A DNA stretch of 64,000 nucleotides from Massariosphaeria phaeospora (Eukaryota; Ascomycota; Dothideomycetes; Pleosporales): the NCBI GenBank assembly GCA_011032825.1, contig JAADJZ010000038.1, positions 248,001 to 312,000 on the forward strand, in the 5' to 3' direction. Position numbers and translations under genes: made by a program. The notes beneath the pieces were generated by a model. The model was given only the letters and a program-made list of their open reading frames with translations, was not told where the DNA came from and did not search any database. Position 1 is the first letter of the stretch. Every line of letters begins with the position of its first letter. Of this stretch, positions 1-11,144 are shown piece by piece.

Positions 1-234
1 TTGTCTCCAGCTAGGCGGTGAGCGCTGTGAACCGTCCCCTTGTGGTTCAGACGGCTCCCAGTTTGATGGCGATTTAAGGAAAGGGTACAGAAGATTGATG
101 TGAGGAGGCCAGTGTGCGAAGTAGTTGTCGCGCTCACGGCGGACAGCCTCAAGAGGCGGCGTGATGGCAGCGGGTGGGAGCAAGGCAAGGGCGCATCTGT
201 AGGAGAGATGGAGCGGAAGACGGCGTGGCGCCAT
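1..234 (-). CDS. 2H phosphodiesterase / 2'-5' RNA ligase-like protein, N-terminal part
   Basis: A minus-strand frame opens with ATG at 234 and runs 78 codons to the window edge without a stop. Residues 43-52 read PPHINLLYPF, a signature of fungal proteins in the 2'-5' RNA ligase / 2H phosphodiesterase superfamily. It is preceded by a hydrophobic strand (CALALLPP) and a helix ending in VRRERDNYFAHW, as in that family. The first catalytic His would be H45. The second H-x-T/S motif lies outside the window. An intron may fall near the edge, because the last ~20 residues look less conserved. Family members hydrolyse or ligate cyclic-phosphate RNA ends, but the substrate here is unknown. The gene is divergent from the poly(A) polymerase gene and shares its promoter region. 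Confidence 0.7.
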   Translation of the reverse strand, partial: MAPRRLPLHLSYRCALALLPPAAITPPLEAVRRERDNYFAHWPPHINLLYPFLKSPSNWEPSEPQGDGSQRSPPSWRQ

Positions 235-723
235 GGCGAAGCTGTGTAATTGTGTCTGCGGCGGCGTAGGTGCGGACTCGTTCTTTTGCTGGCTCGTTGG
301 GCTGTAGGAATTGGTGGTGATGTCGAGGCGAGTCCATGTCTGAGAAAGTCGTCGATTGGCATGGTTCACGGAAGTTCGCGGTGGCTGGTGCCCCTGTGGC
401 GGTGGCGGTGGCGGTGGCGGTGTAGCTCGTGAAAGCCAACGCAAGCAGCAGGGAGCACCGAGGCAGCGTCGCCAACCACGCCAACAACACCACTCCAGCG
501 GCGCCCCCATTCACCCATTCACCCTTCCGCCTTCGCCTTTCACCGTCCGGCGAGCTGCCCATTCACTGGTCGCGTCGCCATGCGGGAGCGCTAGCCCTCG
601 TCACCCACGGCCTCGAGACGCCCGACGTAAGACATTCCTTTGCAGCCGCTGCACCTGCCCGTCCGCCGCACCCGCAGCTGTCCATCGTGGACCTTGACGG
701 CGCCTCGTCACCCAGCATCGGCC
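235..723. promoter_or_regulatory. Divergent intergenic region with a GGTGGC microsatellite
   Basis: This 489-bp gap separates the minus-strand 2H-phosphodiesterase gene from the plus-strand poly(A) polymerase gene, so it must hold both promoters. It carries a (GGTGGC)n tract at about 396-421. Frames open across it are compositional and match nothing I recognise. No clear TATA box is visible. Confidence 0.5.
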
Positions 724-2802
724 ATGGATGCCCCGCAGAAGCGCCAATGGGGTATCACCAACATCATCTCCGACGCCGCGCCTTCCGAGCACGACCTGAA
801 GCTCAACGACCAGCTCCTCGACACGCTCAAGAACAAGAACAACTTTGAGACTTCGGAAGGGACTGAAGCCAGGCACGTCAATCCTTGCTTGTTCTCACCG
901 GGCCACGAGTGCTGACTGCCGCAGATACAAGGTCCTCAAACACCTCCAGCGCGTCGTCGAGGAATTCATCCGGCGCGCGGCCAAAGCGAAAGGCTTCCCC
1001 GCCTCGACCGTCGACAATGGCGGCGGCAAGATCTGCACGTTTGGCAGCTACGCCCTCGGTGCCTACGGACCGGCCTCTGATATCGACACACTCGTTGTCG
1101 CGCCGAGGCACGTCAACATGGATGACTTCTTCGAACACTTCCCTCCGACCTTCAAGGAGATGTCCCTGGCCTCCGACATCGCAGAGTTCACAGCTGTCAA
1201 AGATGCATACGTGCCAATTATCAAAATGGAGTACCTTGGGATTAGCATAGACTTGCTCTTCGCCTCGTTGCCTTCTGTACCCAATGTAAAGCAGGACATG
1301 GACCTTCTGGAAAAGGGCGTGTTGCGCGGCCTGGATGATGCAGCGATGCGTAGCGTCAATGGCACGCGTGTGACCAAAGAGTTAATAGAGTCAGTACCGC
1401 AGGTGAAATCTTTCCGCCATGCCTTGAGGGCTATCAAACTGTGGTCGAATCGTGAGTATACCATGTCCTAAGGGATTTGTTGTGACTGACGAAAATCAGA
1501 GCGTGCAATCTACGGCGCAGTGTTCGGTTATCCTGGAGGTGTGGCATGGGCCATTATGGTCGCTCGCATCTGTCAACTCTATCCGTTTGCTTGCGGTGCT
1601 ACCATAGTATCCAAGTTCTTCAACCTCATGCTCAAGTGGAAATGGCCCCGTCCTGTTCTGCTAAAAGAGATCGAAGAGGGCAGCCTTAATCTACGCGTGT
1701 GGAACCCTACGGTGCGTTGTCTCTCGCTTCTCCGTGTGCATGCGCTAAGATCGACCAGATTTACCCCCAAGACAAATACCACTTGATGCCTGTCATCACA
1801 CCAGCGTTTCCATCCATGTGTTCCACGCATACGATCATGCATTCCACAAAAGCAGTCATGTTAGACGAGTTCAAGCGAGCCGATAGCATAATGACCGAAA
1901 TTGCGGGTAACAAGAAGACGTGGGACGATTTGTTCCATCGACACACTTTCTTCACAACCGACCACAAGTACTACCTTAGCGTCGTTGCCACCAGCACAAC
2001 CAAGGAAGCACACGCTACGTTTGCTGGGTTAGTTCAATCGAAAGTTCGCATATTGGTCAAAGGGATCGATGAAAGTGACGATGGGGTGAAGATCGCCCGC
2101 CCATACACAAAGTCCTTTGACCGCACCCACCGCAGCAAGAATGATGAAGATACAGAGCGCGTGAAGCAGGGCAGCCTGGACTATATGGTGAATGACGATC
2201 CGGAACTCGCGGAATCCGTTCAGCCAACGAATGGTGATGCGGACAACGGACCACAAACTATCTACACGTCCACCTGGTATATCGGTCTTACACTATCAGA
2301 AGGTACCATTAATTTGACCATCCAAACTAAGCTGCATCGCTAATGCTTTAGGTAGGTGGCACCAAGTCACTCGACATCTCATACCCTGTAGGCGAGTTCA
2401 AACGCATGGTCTCGGCGGCAGATAGCTACCAGGAAGCGTTTATGACTGTTCGCGTTGTTCATACGCGAAGGTGAGCATTCCCTTTACTCAGCATGGACCA
2501 CGGCTGACTGGTTACTTAGCCATCAACTCCCCGCCGACGTCTTCGAGACTGGGGAGGCGCGCCCAGAGAAGGCAGAGAAGAGGAAGAGAGCCCATGGCAA
2601 GGCTGGGAAGCGCCAATTTGCCCAGACCGGGTTGGACGTGCGTAACTCGCAACCTACTAAATCTGCTAGACGCACTCCAGCGCCATAGGAGGCCCATCAA
2701 GCTCTTCTGCTGACGTCTTGGCTAATTTAGGACAGCGCGCGTTCTACCAAGCGCCGCCAGACCGAGAAGGCGAACGGCCGGCCGACTGCCATGCCAGTGT
2801 AG
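724..2802 (+). CDS. PAP1: Poly(A) polymerase
   Basis: The predicted exons are 724-872, 925-1451, 1500-1711, 1750-2302, 2356-2470, 2520-2637 and 2731-2802 (581 aa; yeast Pap1 is 568). The protein is the nuclear nucleotidyltransferase that adds poly(A) tails after cleavage. The nucleotidyl-transferase signature is at about residues 90-104 (FGSYALGAYGPASDIDTLVV, with the DxD Asp pair D102/D104). The third catalytic Asp is in GISIDLLFA. Next come NGTRV, ALRAIKLW, FGYPGGVAWA and MPVITPAFPSMC, then the C-terminal RNA-binding domain (YIGL, SLDISYPVGEFKRM) and a basic tail. Intron 1 (873-924) needs a GC donor: only AG|GCACGT joined to CAG|ATAC keeps the frame and the expected ...EARYKVLKHLQ. The last intron is the least certain; without it the protein ends at 2688. 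Confidence 0.92.
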
Positions 2803-3776
2803 GACGGCATCCGACGAAACCAGCGCATTTTCGATACAAATCACTACCGTCGTACAGCATCTGCTGAAGTGTCGCACCTCTCATACCGGCGCCCCTATAC
2901 TCCTTCACTACCATGACGTCGCCCATTATGCCGCGAAACGGCCTCGCCGAATCGATCGCGACATCGAACTACCACACACATAGTGCCGACCGAGGCGGAA
3001 AACCCAGAGAAAAGGACAAAAAAAATCGCAACAAAACAGACACTTTGTACCGTGATAATACACCCTAAAAGGTTAGTTTCACCATGCTCGCTGCCACACC
3101 GGCTCTTCTTTTCTCCTTCTCGTTTGTGATTCTAGCGGATGGATGGGAAAAAGAAACTTGGCGTTGCACGGGCGGATTCGGTTCGGGTTCGGTTCGATCC
3201 TCAGATTGCATCTTGCACAGGTTAAGGGGCGAAACGGCGCGTGGTGGTTTGAGTTGATGGGACTGACTTGGGAATGGGCTTACTTTGTTTGATTAAGGGG
3301 TGCCTCTAGGGGGTTGAAGGAGCGAAGAACAGCGGCAATGCCCGCGTTTATTCTGTTGCCCTAGGGCTCTCTCTGTTGTTCATATTCTGTTCACTACTTA
3401 CTGTACGGGTCCGTAGGGAGGGAGGGAGAGAAGCAAGGAAGGGAGGAAGTTGAGAGCGAGTCTGTCTGCAGATGAATTGCATTGAATCAAAAATTTGAGA
3501 GAACAAAGTCTAATTGTAAACATGGGGGCCTCGTTGCCGCGTTTAATTTATCGTTCGATTGTGAGTAAGTACCCAGGATTAATTAGATGGACAGTGTCGT
3601 TGATCAATCATTCAGCCCCATAGAGCGAGTCCATACACCATGAAATCCATACACCCAGAAAATCCATACACGCTTTGGCGCCCCGTGTACTCCGTCAATC
3701 CAAACGCCAGTAGTCGTAAATCTGGTTCGGAGTCTGTAAGATACAATACCCTCCATAAGCATTAGTGTAGGGGGGG
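2803..3776. other. Convergent intergenic region
   Basis: This gap lies between the 3' ends of the poly(A) polymerase gene (+) and the RBR-like gene (-). It holds their 3' UTRs, runs of gggaggg/gggagg around 3415-3450 and AT-rich tracts. A GGTTCGATCC string near 3190 resembles a tRNA T-loop, but no cloverleaf forms around it. I see no gene. Confidence 0.5.
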
Positions 3777-4871
3777 TTAACCCGCATTCCTCTGCCGACG
3801 TCCAGCGGGAGTCTCGGCCGCAACATCCTTTCCCGCCGCCAGAGCCGCCAGATTGTCCACCTCGCAGCCGCGGCGCATCTGGTAGTCGACCTCGGCCTGG
3901 GGCATGGCGGGCTTCGCGCCCAGCACGGCGCTCGCGGCGGTCGCCCAGTTGAAGTAGGTGCGGCAGCCCATGCAGTACATGCTGTCGCAGCCGCCGTCCT
4001 TCTCAATCACCATGTGGCAGTTCGGACAGCGCTTGCCGTCGCGCTCCTGCATGATCTGCAGCGTGGCCTTCTCCGGGTCCGTCATGCCCTTGTCGACGCG
4101 CGCGGCGCTGAACTCGGAGCACGTCACGCCCATGTGCCACGGCACGTTGCAGCTCGCGCACATGCGCGCCGAGCACGTGTGGCAGACGACTTGCGGGAAG
4201 CCCGACGCGGAGCGGTCGGCCAGGCCGACGGCCGCGCACGCCGCGTCCACGCACGTCAGCGTCGCCGACTCCTCCATGAAGATGGGCAGCATGGCGTGGT
4301 TGTAGCGCTCCAGGTGCTCGGCGGGGAAGTACCGCAGCACGTACGTCCAGTGCCACTCCGTCTCGCAGCCCGGCTCAATGCACCCGGAGCCGACCTTGCG
4401 CGGGCCCAGCGTGTCCAGGCGCGCGGCCATGGCGGCGCCGATGCACGGCTTGCACACGGGCTCGTTCTTGAGGCGTGGCGACCGGCACAGGTGCGCGATG
4501 CACGGGAACGGCACTTCGACCGTCGACCGGTGGTAGATGGTGCTGTTGGCGCGCCATTTGATGAATAGCGCCGCGGGCTGCTCTTCGGCGCAGATGCGGC
4601 ACGTGTAGTGGGTGGGAGCCGGAGCCCTCGGACGGGGAGCTTTGGTCGAGGCCCGTTTGCGGGGGGCCCACGGGTCGGCGCCCGCAGTGCGGCGGCGGCG
4701 AGTACGTCGGAGGGTGGGCGGGAGTGTGGGTTGAGGTTGGAGTGCGCTGGAGGGTTCGGGCTCGGCTTCGGGTGCGGTGGTGTCGATGGGGTTTGCGGCC
4801 GTGGAGGAGCGGAGGCCGTGGCGTGTGCCGGATGTGCCGCTCGTTCTGGCGGTGCCCTTGACGCGCGCCAT
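3777..4871 (-). CDS. RBR-type (RING-IBR-RING) zinc protein with degenerate second zinc site in RING2
   Basis: A single-exon protein of 364 aa starts at MARVKGT (4871). An upstream in-frame ATG at 5006 adds a non-conserved leader and is probably 5' UTR. After a basic, low-complexity N-terminus come RING1 (CRIC ... CKPC ... CIEPGC), an IBR domain (CVDAAC ... CHTC ... CASC ... H-x4-C) and a RING2/Rcat domain (CPNC-x7-GGCDSMYCMGC). The GGC-D-x-M cysteine sits where the catalytic cysteine of RBR ubiquitin ligases such as HHARI lies, so the ubiquitin-thioester step could be intact. The usual following FCW-x-C pair is replaced by FNWAT, so the second zinc site of RING2 is missing. The likely role is an E3 ubiquitin ligase of unknown target, or a decayed relative. 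Such RBR-like proteins are numerous in Pezizomycotina. Confidence 0.8.
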   Translation of the reverse strand: MARVKGTARTSGTSGTRHGLRSSTAANPIDTTAPEAEPEPSSALQPQPTLPPTLRRTRRRRTAGADPWAPRKRASTKAPRPRAPAPTHYTCRICAEEQPAALFIKWRANSTIYHRSTVEVPFPCIAHLCRSPRLKNEPVCKPCIGAAMAARLDTLGPRKVGSGCIEPGCETEWHWTYVLRYFPAEHLERYNHAMLPIFMEESATLTCVDAACAAVGLADRSASGFPQVVCHTCSARMCASCNVPWHMGVTCSEFSAARVDKGMTDPEKATLQIMQERDGKRCPNCHMVIEKDGGCDSMYCMGCRTYFNWATAASAVLGAKPAMPQAEVDYQMRRGCEVDNLAALAAGKDVAAETPAGRRQRNAG

Positions 4872-5762
4872 GGTTGGCAGGTTGGGGAAGGTAGGTGAGA
4901 GAGAAGACAGAAAGAAGTAGAGAGAGAGGAGACAGAGTTGGGGTGAGCTAGCAGGCTGCAGTCCGAGCTGCCAGTGGAGTGCCCAGGTGGGGTTTGGAGG
5001 GGTCAAGGTGGTACAAACAAAAAGGACCCCGCAACGCTGAGACGCGACGCGCAGGTAGAGGCAGCCAGAGAAAAGATTACACTTATCTATAGCTGGGTAG
5101 CTGCGCCTCCGTGACTCAAACCGGTTCTCCGACGCAGCAGTTGCGGTGAAATCGCGTGGCTGCCTAATCCGGGCTCTCTATGACCTGCCTGAGACCTGCA
5201 GCCAAAGAGCGCACCAGAATCTCGTCCTGAGGGTTCCAGGGTTAGGCAGCCACACGAGGCTGTGAGCCGCCAAAGGCTGGCTTCTACCTACATCAGGGCT
5301 TAATGCTAGACAGTGCTGGTTGCCACTCCTGTCTGGTGATGGCGGAGACGCGCAACAACTAGTTAGATGTATTCACAGTGTAGCAGTATGCGGTCGCAGT
5401 CGACGTCTTGCGGTTTTCCGTGGCGGAAAAGCATTTACCCGAAAGCTAAAGAATCCGCACGCAAGGATACTGTTTAATCTGCGAGAGATTCGCTGTGCGC
5501 TAGTAAAGTGGTATGCCGCCTTATTGGCATGGCAGGATAGAGTAAATTACAGAGGCTTTATCGGAACTCCGGACAATTCACCCTGCTAGCGCTCAGTAAA
5601 CACTGCAGTTTTCACCGTTGTCTGGCACCCGTCCCCATCTGCACTCGCGTCACCGCCTGCGCCAAGAATTCGCGCAGGGGCCATCCGAACTTTTTTCTGC
5701 CGCCGCCATCTGCGAATTGCATCGTATTACTGTTCGCAAACTCCCCCACACCTTTTGATGCA
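4872..5762. other. Divergent intergenic region
   Basis: This gap lies between the start of the RBR-like gene (-) and the Drs1 start (+). It holds a small inverted-repeat element (5156-5253). An 89-codon open frame at 5320-5589 has no recognisable motif and I do not call it a gene. Confidence 0.5.
5156..5253. repeat. 98-bp MITE-like element with 15-bp inverted ends
   Basis: The left end reads GTGGCTGCCTAATCC (5156-5170). The right end, GGGTTAGGCAGCCAC (5239-5253), is its reverse complement with one mismatch. The element is short and non-coding and lies in a promoter region. A miniature inverted-repeat transposon is the simplest reading, but no target-site duplication is obvious. A foldback of local origin is possible. 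Confidence 0.45.
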
Positions 5763-8241
5763 ATGGCGCCAAAAATCGACGACGACTTCGTCTTCACCAT
5801 CTCCGACCACGACGATGTGTCTGGCGACGATCTCGACGACCCTGCCGCCGAAGCACTCAAGCTCGCTGGGCGGGGCAAGAAGCGGAAATACACTGAAGAT
5901 CCGGACGTGAACACGACGGCCAAAGCGGCCCTCACGAAGAAGTCGAAGAAGGACAAGAAGAAGGCTAAGAAGGGGAAGAAAGCTGAGCCGGAGAGCGAAG
6001 AGGAGGCTGAGGACGCCGAGTTCAAGGCCGGAGAGGATGTGGAGGGCAACGACGATATGGCTAGCGATTTCGAGTTTGCGGTCGGCGACATTGACACGGG
6101 ATTCGTGGAGGACTTTGATGGCTGGGGCAATGAGCAGGCAGCTCAAGCGCACAGCAAGAACGCGGAGAAAAAGAGCAATGCCGTGGATCTAGATGAGATT
6201 ATCGAGCGGCGACGAAATAAAAAGGTTCCAGAGACAAAAGTCGTGCAAGATCAGGCTGAAGATAGCGAGTCCGACGGCGGGTTTGAGGGCTTTCGTGACG
6301 ATGACGACGAGCTGCTCGCTGAGGATGGGTTCGGCATGGGCGCAGAGAGTGACGAGGACGAAGACGGGGATGCGGTTCACAAGGACGGCAGCGGCGCAGA
6401 AGAAGGAGACTCTGATGCCGCTGGCCAGGACAGTGACGGCAGCTCGGACGAAGACTCGATTGCCGCCCCCGTTCCACATCCCATGGATCTCGAAGCCGGG
6501 CACTCAGACGAAGACAGCGAGCGGGAGGACGCTGTCGAGGCTAAAAAGGCCAAGGACTTTTTCGCACCGGAGGAAAGCGCTGCCCCCAACAACAAAAAGA
6601 AAGGCACGAAATCGTCCGGGACGTTCCAGTCGATGCAATTGTCACGACCCATCCTTAAGGGCCTTGCCGCTGTAGGTTACACCGAGCCGACCCCTATCCA
6701 GCTAAAGACTATCCCCATCGCTCTCGAAGGAAAAGATGTGGTTGGTGGCGCTGTCACTGGTTCTGGTAAAACAGCTGCTTTCGTCATCCCCATCATCCAA
6801 CGTCTCCTCTACCGCGGCAAGAAGATTCCCACGACTCGGGTTGCCATCTTCATGCCAACGCGTGAGTTGGCTGTACAATGTTTCAACGTTGCGAAGAAGC
6901 TGGCCGCATTCACCGATATCACATTTGCACTAATGGCCGGTGGTTTCTCCTCTCGCGAACAAGAAGCAGTGCTCAAGACGAGGCCCGATGTAGTGATTGC
7001 CACACCGGGTCGTTTCATTGACCATATGCGGAACTCCGCTGCATTTCAAGTCGATACACTCGAGATCCTCGTTCTCGACGAAGCCGACCGTATGCTGGAA
7101 GAAGGGTTCGAGAGTCAACTAAGCGAGATCTTAACAGCGATACCGAAGTCACGACAGACGATGCTATTCTCTGCCACAATGACTAGTTCAGTCGACACAT
7201 TGATCCGAGTAGGCATGAATCGACCCGTACGACTCTTGGTAGATGCAAAGAAGCAGACTGTCGCCGGTCTGGTTCAGGAGTTTGTGCGCCTAAGGCCAGG
7301 GAAGGAGGATAAACGATTGGCTTATCTGTTGTATATGTGCGAAAAGATATACACCGAGAAGGTCATTATCTTCTTCAGGCAGAAAAAGGAAGCACACAGG
7401 GTGCGGGTGATCTTTGCACTGTGTGGGCTAAAGGCGTGTGAACTGCACGGCAACATGAGCCAAGAACAGGTGCGATGCAATGTCTCGTTAACATAATCAG
7501 ATGTGCTAACCAATTCAGCGTATTCAAAGCGTGGAAGCATTCCGTTCAGGAACATCGTCGTACATGCTGGCTACCGACGTGGCCTCCCGTGGTCTCGATA
7601 TCAAGAACGTCTCCACAGTCATCAACTACGAAGCCCCTCAAACGCACGAAATCTACCTACATCGTGTTGGACGTACAGCCCGTGCCGGCCGTACCGGTCG
7701 AGCATGCACCATTGCCGCCGAGCCCGATCGCAAAGTAGTCAAACAGGCCGTCAAATCCGCTCGCGACCAGGGTGCCAAAGTCGTCAGTCGTCAAGTGCCG
7801 CCGGAAGAAGCAGAAACGTGGACGAAGAAGCTGAGAGATATGGAGGACGAGATTGAGGAGGTACTCGAAGAAGAAAAAGAAGAGCGCGCGCTTAGCATCA
7901 CTGAGCGCGACCTCAAGCGCGGTGAGAACCTCATAGCGCATGAAGATGAGATCAAAGCTAGGCCTAGGCGCACATGGTTCGAGTCGGAGAAGGACAAGTT
8001 CGCCGCGAAGTCAAAGGGCGCTGCAGAGCTCAATGGCCCGCTTGAGGGAGTCAAGAAAGAGAAGAAGAAGCTTAGTGGGAAGGACCGGAAGAAGATGGAG
8101 ATTAGGGATGTTCGGACTGAGGGCAAGGTGTGGAAGAAGGCGAAGGGGGACAGTACGGCAAAGCCGCCACCGAAGGGCAAAGATGGCAAGGCAGGGAAGC
8201 CGCCGCCGCCTAAGAAGTTTGGCAAGTCGTCGAGGCATTGA
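5763..8241 (+). CDS. DRS1: ATP-dependent RNA helicase Drs1-like (DEAD-box)
   Basis: Exons 5763-7469 and 7519-8241 (49-bp intron) give 809 aa. The first ~280 residues are acidic and lysine-rich, with many D/E/S runs and [15 protein letters not shown], typical of nucleolar Drs1/DDX27 proteins. The helicase core follows in order: Q motif ([14 protein letters not shown] ... TPIQ), motif I AVTGSGKT, Ia [10 protein letters not shown], Ib [14 protein letters not shown] (DEAD), III SAT, then in exon 2 the RGLDI motif and [15 protein letters not shown]. The C-terminus is a basic coiled region ending in [12 protein letters not shown]. In yeast Drs1 acts in 60S ribosomal subunit assembly (27S pre-rRNA processing). 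The intron falls between motifs in RecA domain 2 ([14 protein letters not shown]). Confidence 0.93.
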
Positions 8242-9036
8242 TCTGGTGGTACTGCCGGGTTCAAATTGCGAATTGCTTCGGTGGAGTGGTGAGAGACGGC
8301 ATCTTAGAGCTCAAGCCGTACCATAAATCGGAGCAAACATCTTCAGAGACAGGTTCAACATGCATACACTAGGTGACTTTACTGGTAATACTAGAGATCT
8401 CCCGAAAGCATGACGCTCAATTGACTGCAGATCGCCAAGACTTGCCGCATCCAGCTAGGTGAGCCCAGCCGGAGGTTGCGGACCAAATGTTGCTCAACCC
8501 AAACCCCAAATTTCCCCAGCTGCAATCTCACCGTGCCACACTCACCTCTCCACACTCGCAACGTTTTCCAAACGCTTTCTCTTCGCCGTCAAGTCGCGAC
8601 CTCTGCCCCCATTCTATCTCGAACACGCGACTGGAGTCGACTCGGACCCGCCGCAGCGTCGCGCCCCTGCTCCGCCTGCAGCCCTACGGTAGCTCCTGAG
8701 CTTCGTTATCGGCTTATCGCAGCTGGCTCTGAACGGCTCCTTTGTGCCACGGTTCACTCTCCGAAATAGACCCCGCCGCCTAACCTCAACCCACATAGAT
8801 AGATACCTAGTTTTGGGGCCGTGTGAGACTGGACGCGCGTGCCCCTCCCTCCACCGACACTCCGCCATCGCGACTTTACAAACACCCCGCGCGTACATTG
8901 CGGCTTTGCCATCTCCTTCTAGGCCGCAGCGAGTGTACCAGACACACACGGACGACGGTGGTCGACCTGAAATACAAAACCGAAATCCAGAGCTAGAAGG
9001 GAGGACCGGGAGAGAACGGACAAGTTAATATTCACA
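8242..9036. other. Intergenic region, promoter and 5' UTR of PI synthase gene
   Basis: This 795-bp gap between two plus-strand genes contains C/T-rich stretches (8500-8660, 8840-8920) typical of fungal promoters and 5' UTRs. No gene or clear repeat is visible. Confidence 0.4.
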
Positions 9037-10100
9037 ATGGCGACCTCACAGCACCTGCCCAACGGCAACGGCAACGGCAGCATAGTCAGGCCTTCGAGCA
9101 CAGAGCAGGACGAGGAGGAGAACATCTTCCTCTTCTTCCCCAATCTCATCGGTGCGTCGTCCACACGTCTCCTCTTTGCGCGCCCCCGCTCTAACCCCTC
9201 CCCAGGCTACTCCCGCGTCGTGCTCGCCATCTTCTCGCTCTACTACATGCCCGTGCACCCGCGCACCTGCTCGCTCCTTTACAGCATATCCTGCCTGCTC
9301 GACGCCGTCGACGGCTGGGCAGCCCGCAAGTTCGAGCAGAGCACAAAGTTTGGGGCCGTCCTGGACATGGTGACGGACCGGTGCACGACGTCGTGCTTGC
9401 TCGTGTTCCTGGCCAGCGCCTTCCCGCGGTGGAGCCTGGTGTTCCAGGGCCTGATCTCGCTGGACCTGGCCAGTCACTACATGCACATGTACGCGACGCT
9501 GAGCATGGGCGGCAGCGGCCAGAGCCACAAGAAGGTGGATGAGAGCCGCAGCTGGGTGCTGAAGCAGTACTACTCCAACAACGTGCGTATACCCAAATCA
9601 CCGATAGCATTGCAGGCTGGGCTGACCTCCCTGTAGAAAGTCCTCTTCACGTTCTGCTGCCTCAACGAAGTCTTCTTCATCGCCCTCTACCTCCTCTCCT
9701 TCTCCTCGCCCTTCCTCTCGCCCACGCTCCTCAGAGACGCCTCGTCGCCCTCGTCGCTGAACCCCGGTTCTCCCGCAGCCCCGAAACCCTCGATGCTGTT
9801 CACAAGCCCCTTCTCAGCGGGCGCTATGGAGATGGCCAGGTATGTGCAGCCCCCATTCCCACTACCCCATACACATACAGAACAGAAACACCTGCTGACA
9901 CAACCCCCTCCAGAGCCAACAAAATGGACTCGAAACTCCCCTGGACCCTCGCCGTGCTGTCCTTCCCCGTCATGTTCGGCAAGCAGTGGATCAACGTGAT
10001 CCAGCTCATCGAAGCCAGCAAGTGGCTCGCCGAGGGCGACCGCGAGAAACGCCGGAAAGACGGGCTTCCGCGCGCCAAATACAACAAGAAGCAGTTGTAG
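9037..10100 (+). CDS. PIS1: CDP-diacylglycerol-inositol 3-phosphatidyltransferase (PI synthase)
   Basis: Exons 9037-9151, 9206-9582, 9637-9839 and 9914-10100 give 293 aa. The CDP-alcohol phosphatidyltransferase signature DG-x2-AR-x8-G-x3-D-x3-D is complete in DAVDGWAARKFEQSTKFGAV followed by LDMVTDR. Several hydrophobic segments follow, as expected for this integral ER membrane enzyme. It condenses CDP-diacylglycerol with myo-inositol to make phosphatidylinositol. Conserved elements (FLFFPNLIGYSRVV, DLASHYMHMYATL, NEVFFIALYLL, WINVIQLIEASKWLAEGD) appear in the usual order across the exon joins, which supports all three introns. The Ser/Pro-rich insert after the third segment (about residues 185-230) is longer than in yeast. 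Confidence 0.93.
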
Positions 10101-11144
10101 ACGACGTCTCACGTCGTTGAAGAGGGGGCAAAGGGGAAAAGAGTTCCGGCTGCTATCATGGCCCCTCTGTGTGCGTACTTGGCACCGTCTAGCTAGCGGA
10201 GCTGGGCAATACCTACCGTATGCCGTTTCGCCGAATAGCCATGTGCTTTATTCGGAGGTTGGTCGGAAAACTGGGAAATTCGTAACATAATAACTGGTGT
10301 GGGGGTGCCGGGTGGGTGGTGGGTGGTTGGGTGGAACATTTCGACAGCTTTCAGCATGTATGCTAGGGGGGGCGTTTGCAATGGCGCAATCGCAAATGAT
10401 TATAGCTTGATTCACACGGCGGGGTTTTTTCAATTTCCGCCCTGATTTTATAAAAGATCGTTTACCTACTTGTCGGGTGTTCGGGACTTGGCCAGCCTGG
10501 GTCGGGGGACCAGTAACGTCACTTCTTTTTGTTATCGATTATTTTCCTTGTGCAGCATACGTACTTGCTTAGGAACATGCTGGGTGGGCTGGACTGGGCT
10601 GACTTTATTATTCGAGTTGTTACTTACAGTGGAGGGAGTAGAAAGTGTTCTTGAAGAAGGTTTCGTTACATGCGTGCTTTTCTTTACAGTCTTCAATCTT
10701 TCCACTGGGTTTGCTCGTTGAGCACTCAGTCTGTCAGCCGTTAGGTTATTCATCGCGGTCTTATATGTCTTTTCTTACTCTACAACTCGGGGATCGGGTC
10801 AAGTCGCAGGGTTCTTGGTAGGCTCCAGTTCGCTTTCGTTTTTATAATGCGGATCCATAACTCATTTTAATAGTTGCAAAACAAGAGATATGGATATGGG
10901 TTGTTGTAAAGTGTTGAAGACGCCTTGGTGACTTGATACACTTTTACTTTCAAACGCCTTACATTTCCATAAATGTCTTGTCTCTATTTTCTAGTCTGCT
11001 GCATTACCTCCGTCGTCTAGTCTAAGTAAACTAACTGCACAGTAGAGAAAAACATACCCATCTGGTTTCCCAGCCACAGTCGACTCCCATCCATAATTTT
11101 CCACCCTTCGCACTCAAGTTCCTACTACCCATTCACCCACCCAC
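10101..11144. other. Convergent intergenic region
   Basis: This gap lies between the 3' ends of the PI synthase gene (+) and the acid phosphatase gene (-). It is AT-richer than its flanks (10,440-11,060). An 83-codon frame at 10,470-10,721 has no recognisable motif. No gene is called. Confidence 0.4.

Noticed and set aside
3180..3215. tRNA T-loop-like string GGTTCGATCC
   Set aside because: No acceptor, D or anticodon stems can be drawn around it. It lies in a GGTTC-rich low-complexity patch.
4872..5006. 45-residue N-terminal extension of the RBR-like protein
   Set aside because: The segment is hydrophobic/CT-rich leader sequence. The Met at 4871 directly precedes a protein-like basic N-terminus.
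5320..5589. 89-codon open frame between RBR-like and DRS1 genes
   Set aside because: No motif, no compositional signal and no splice partner.
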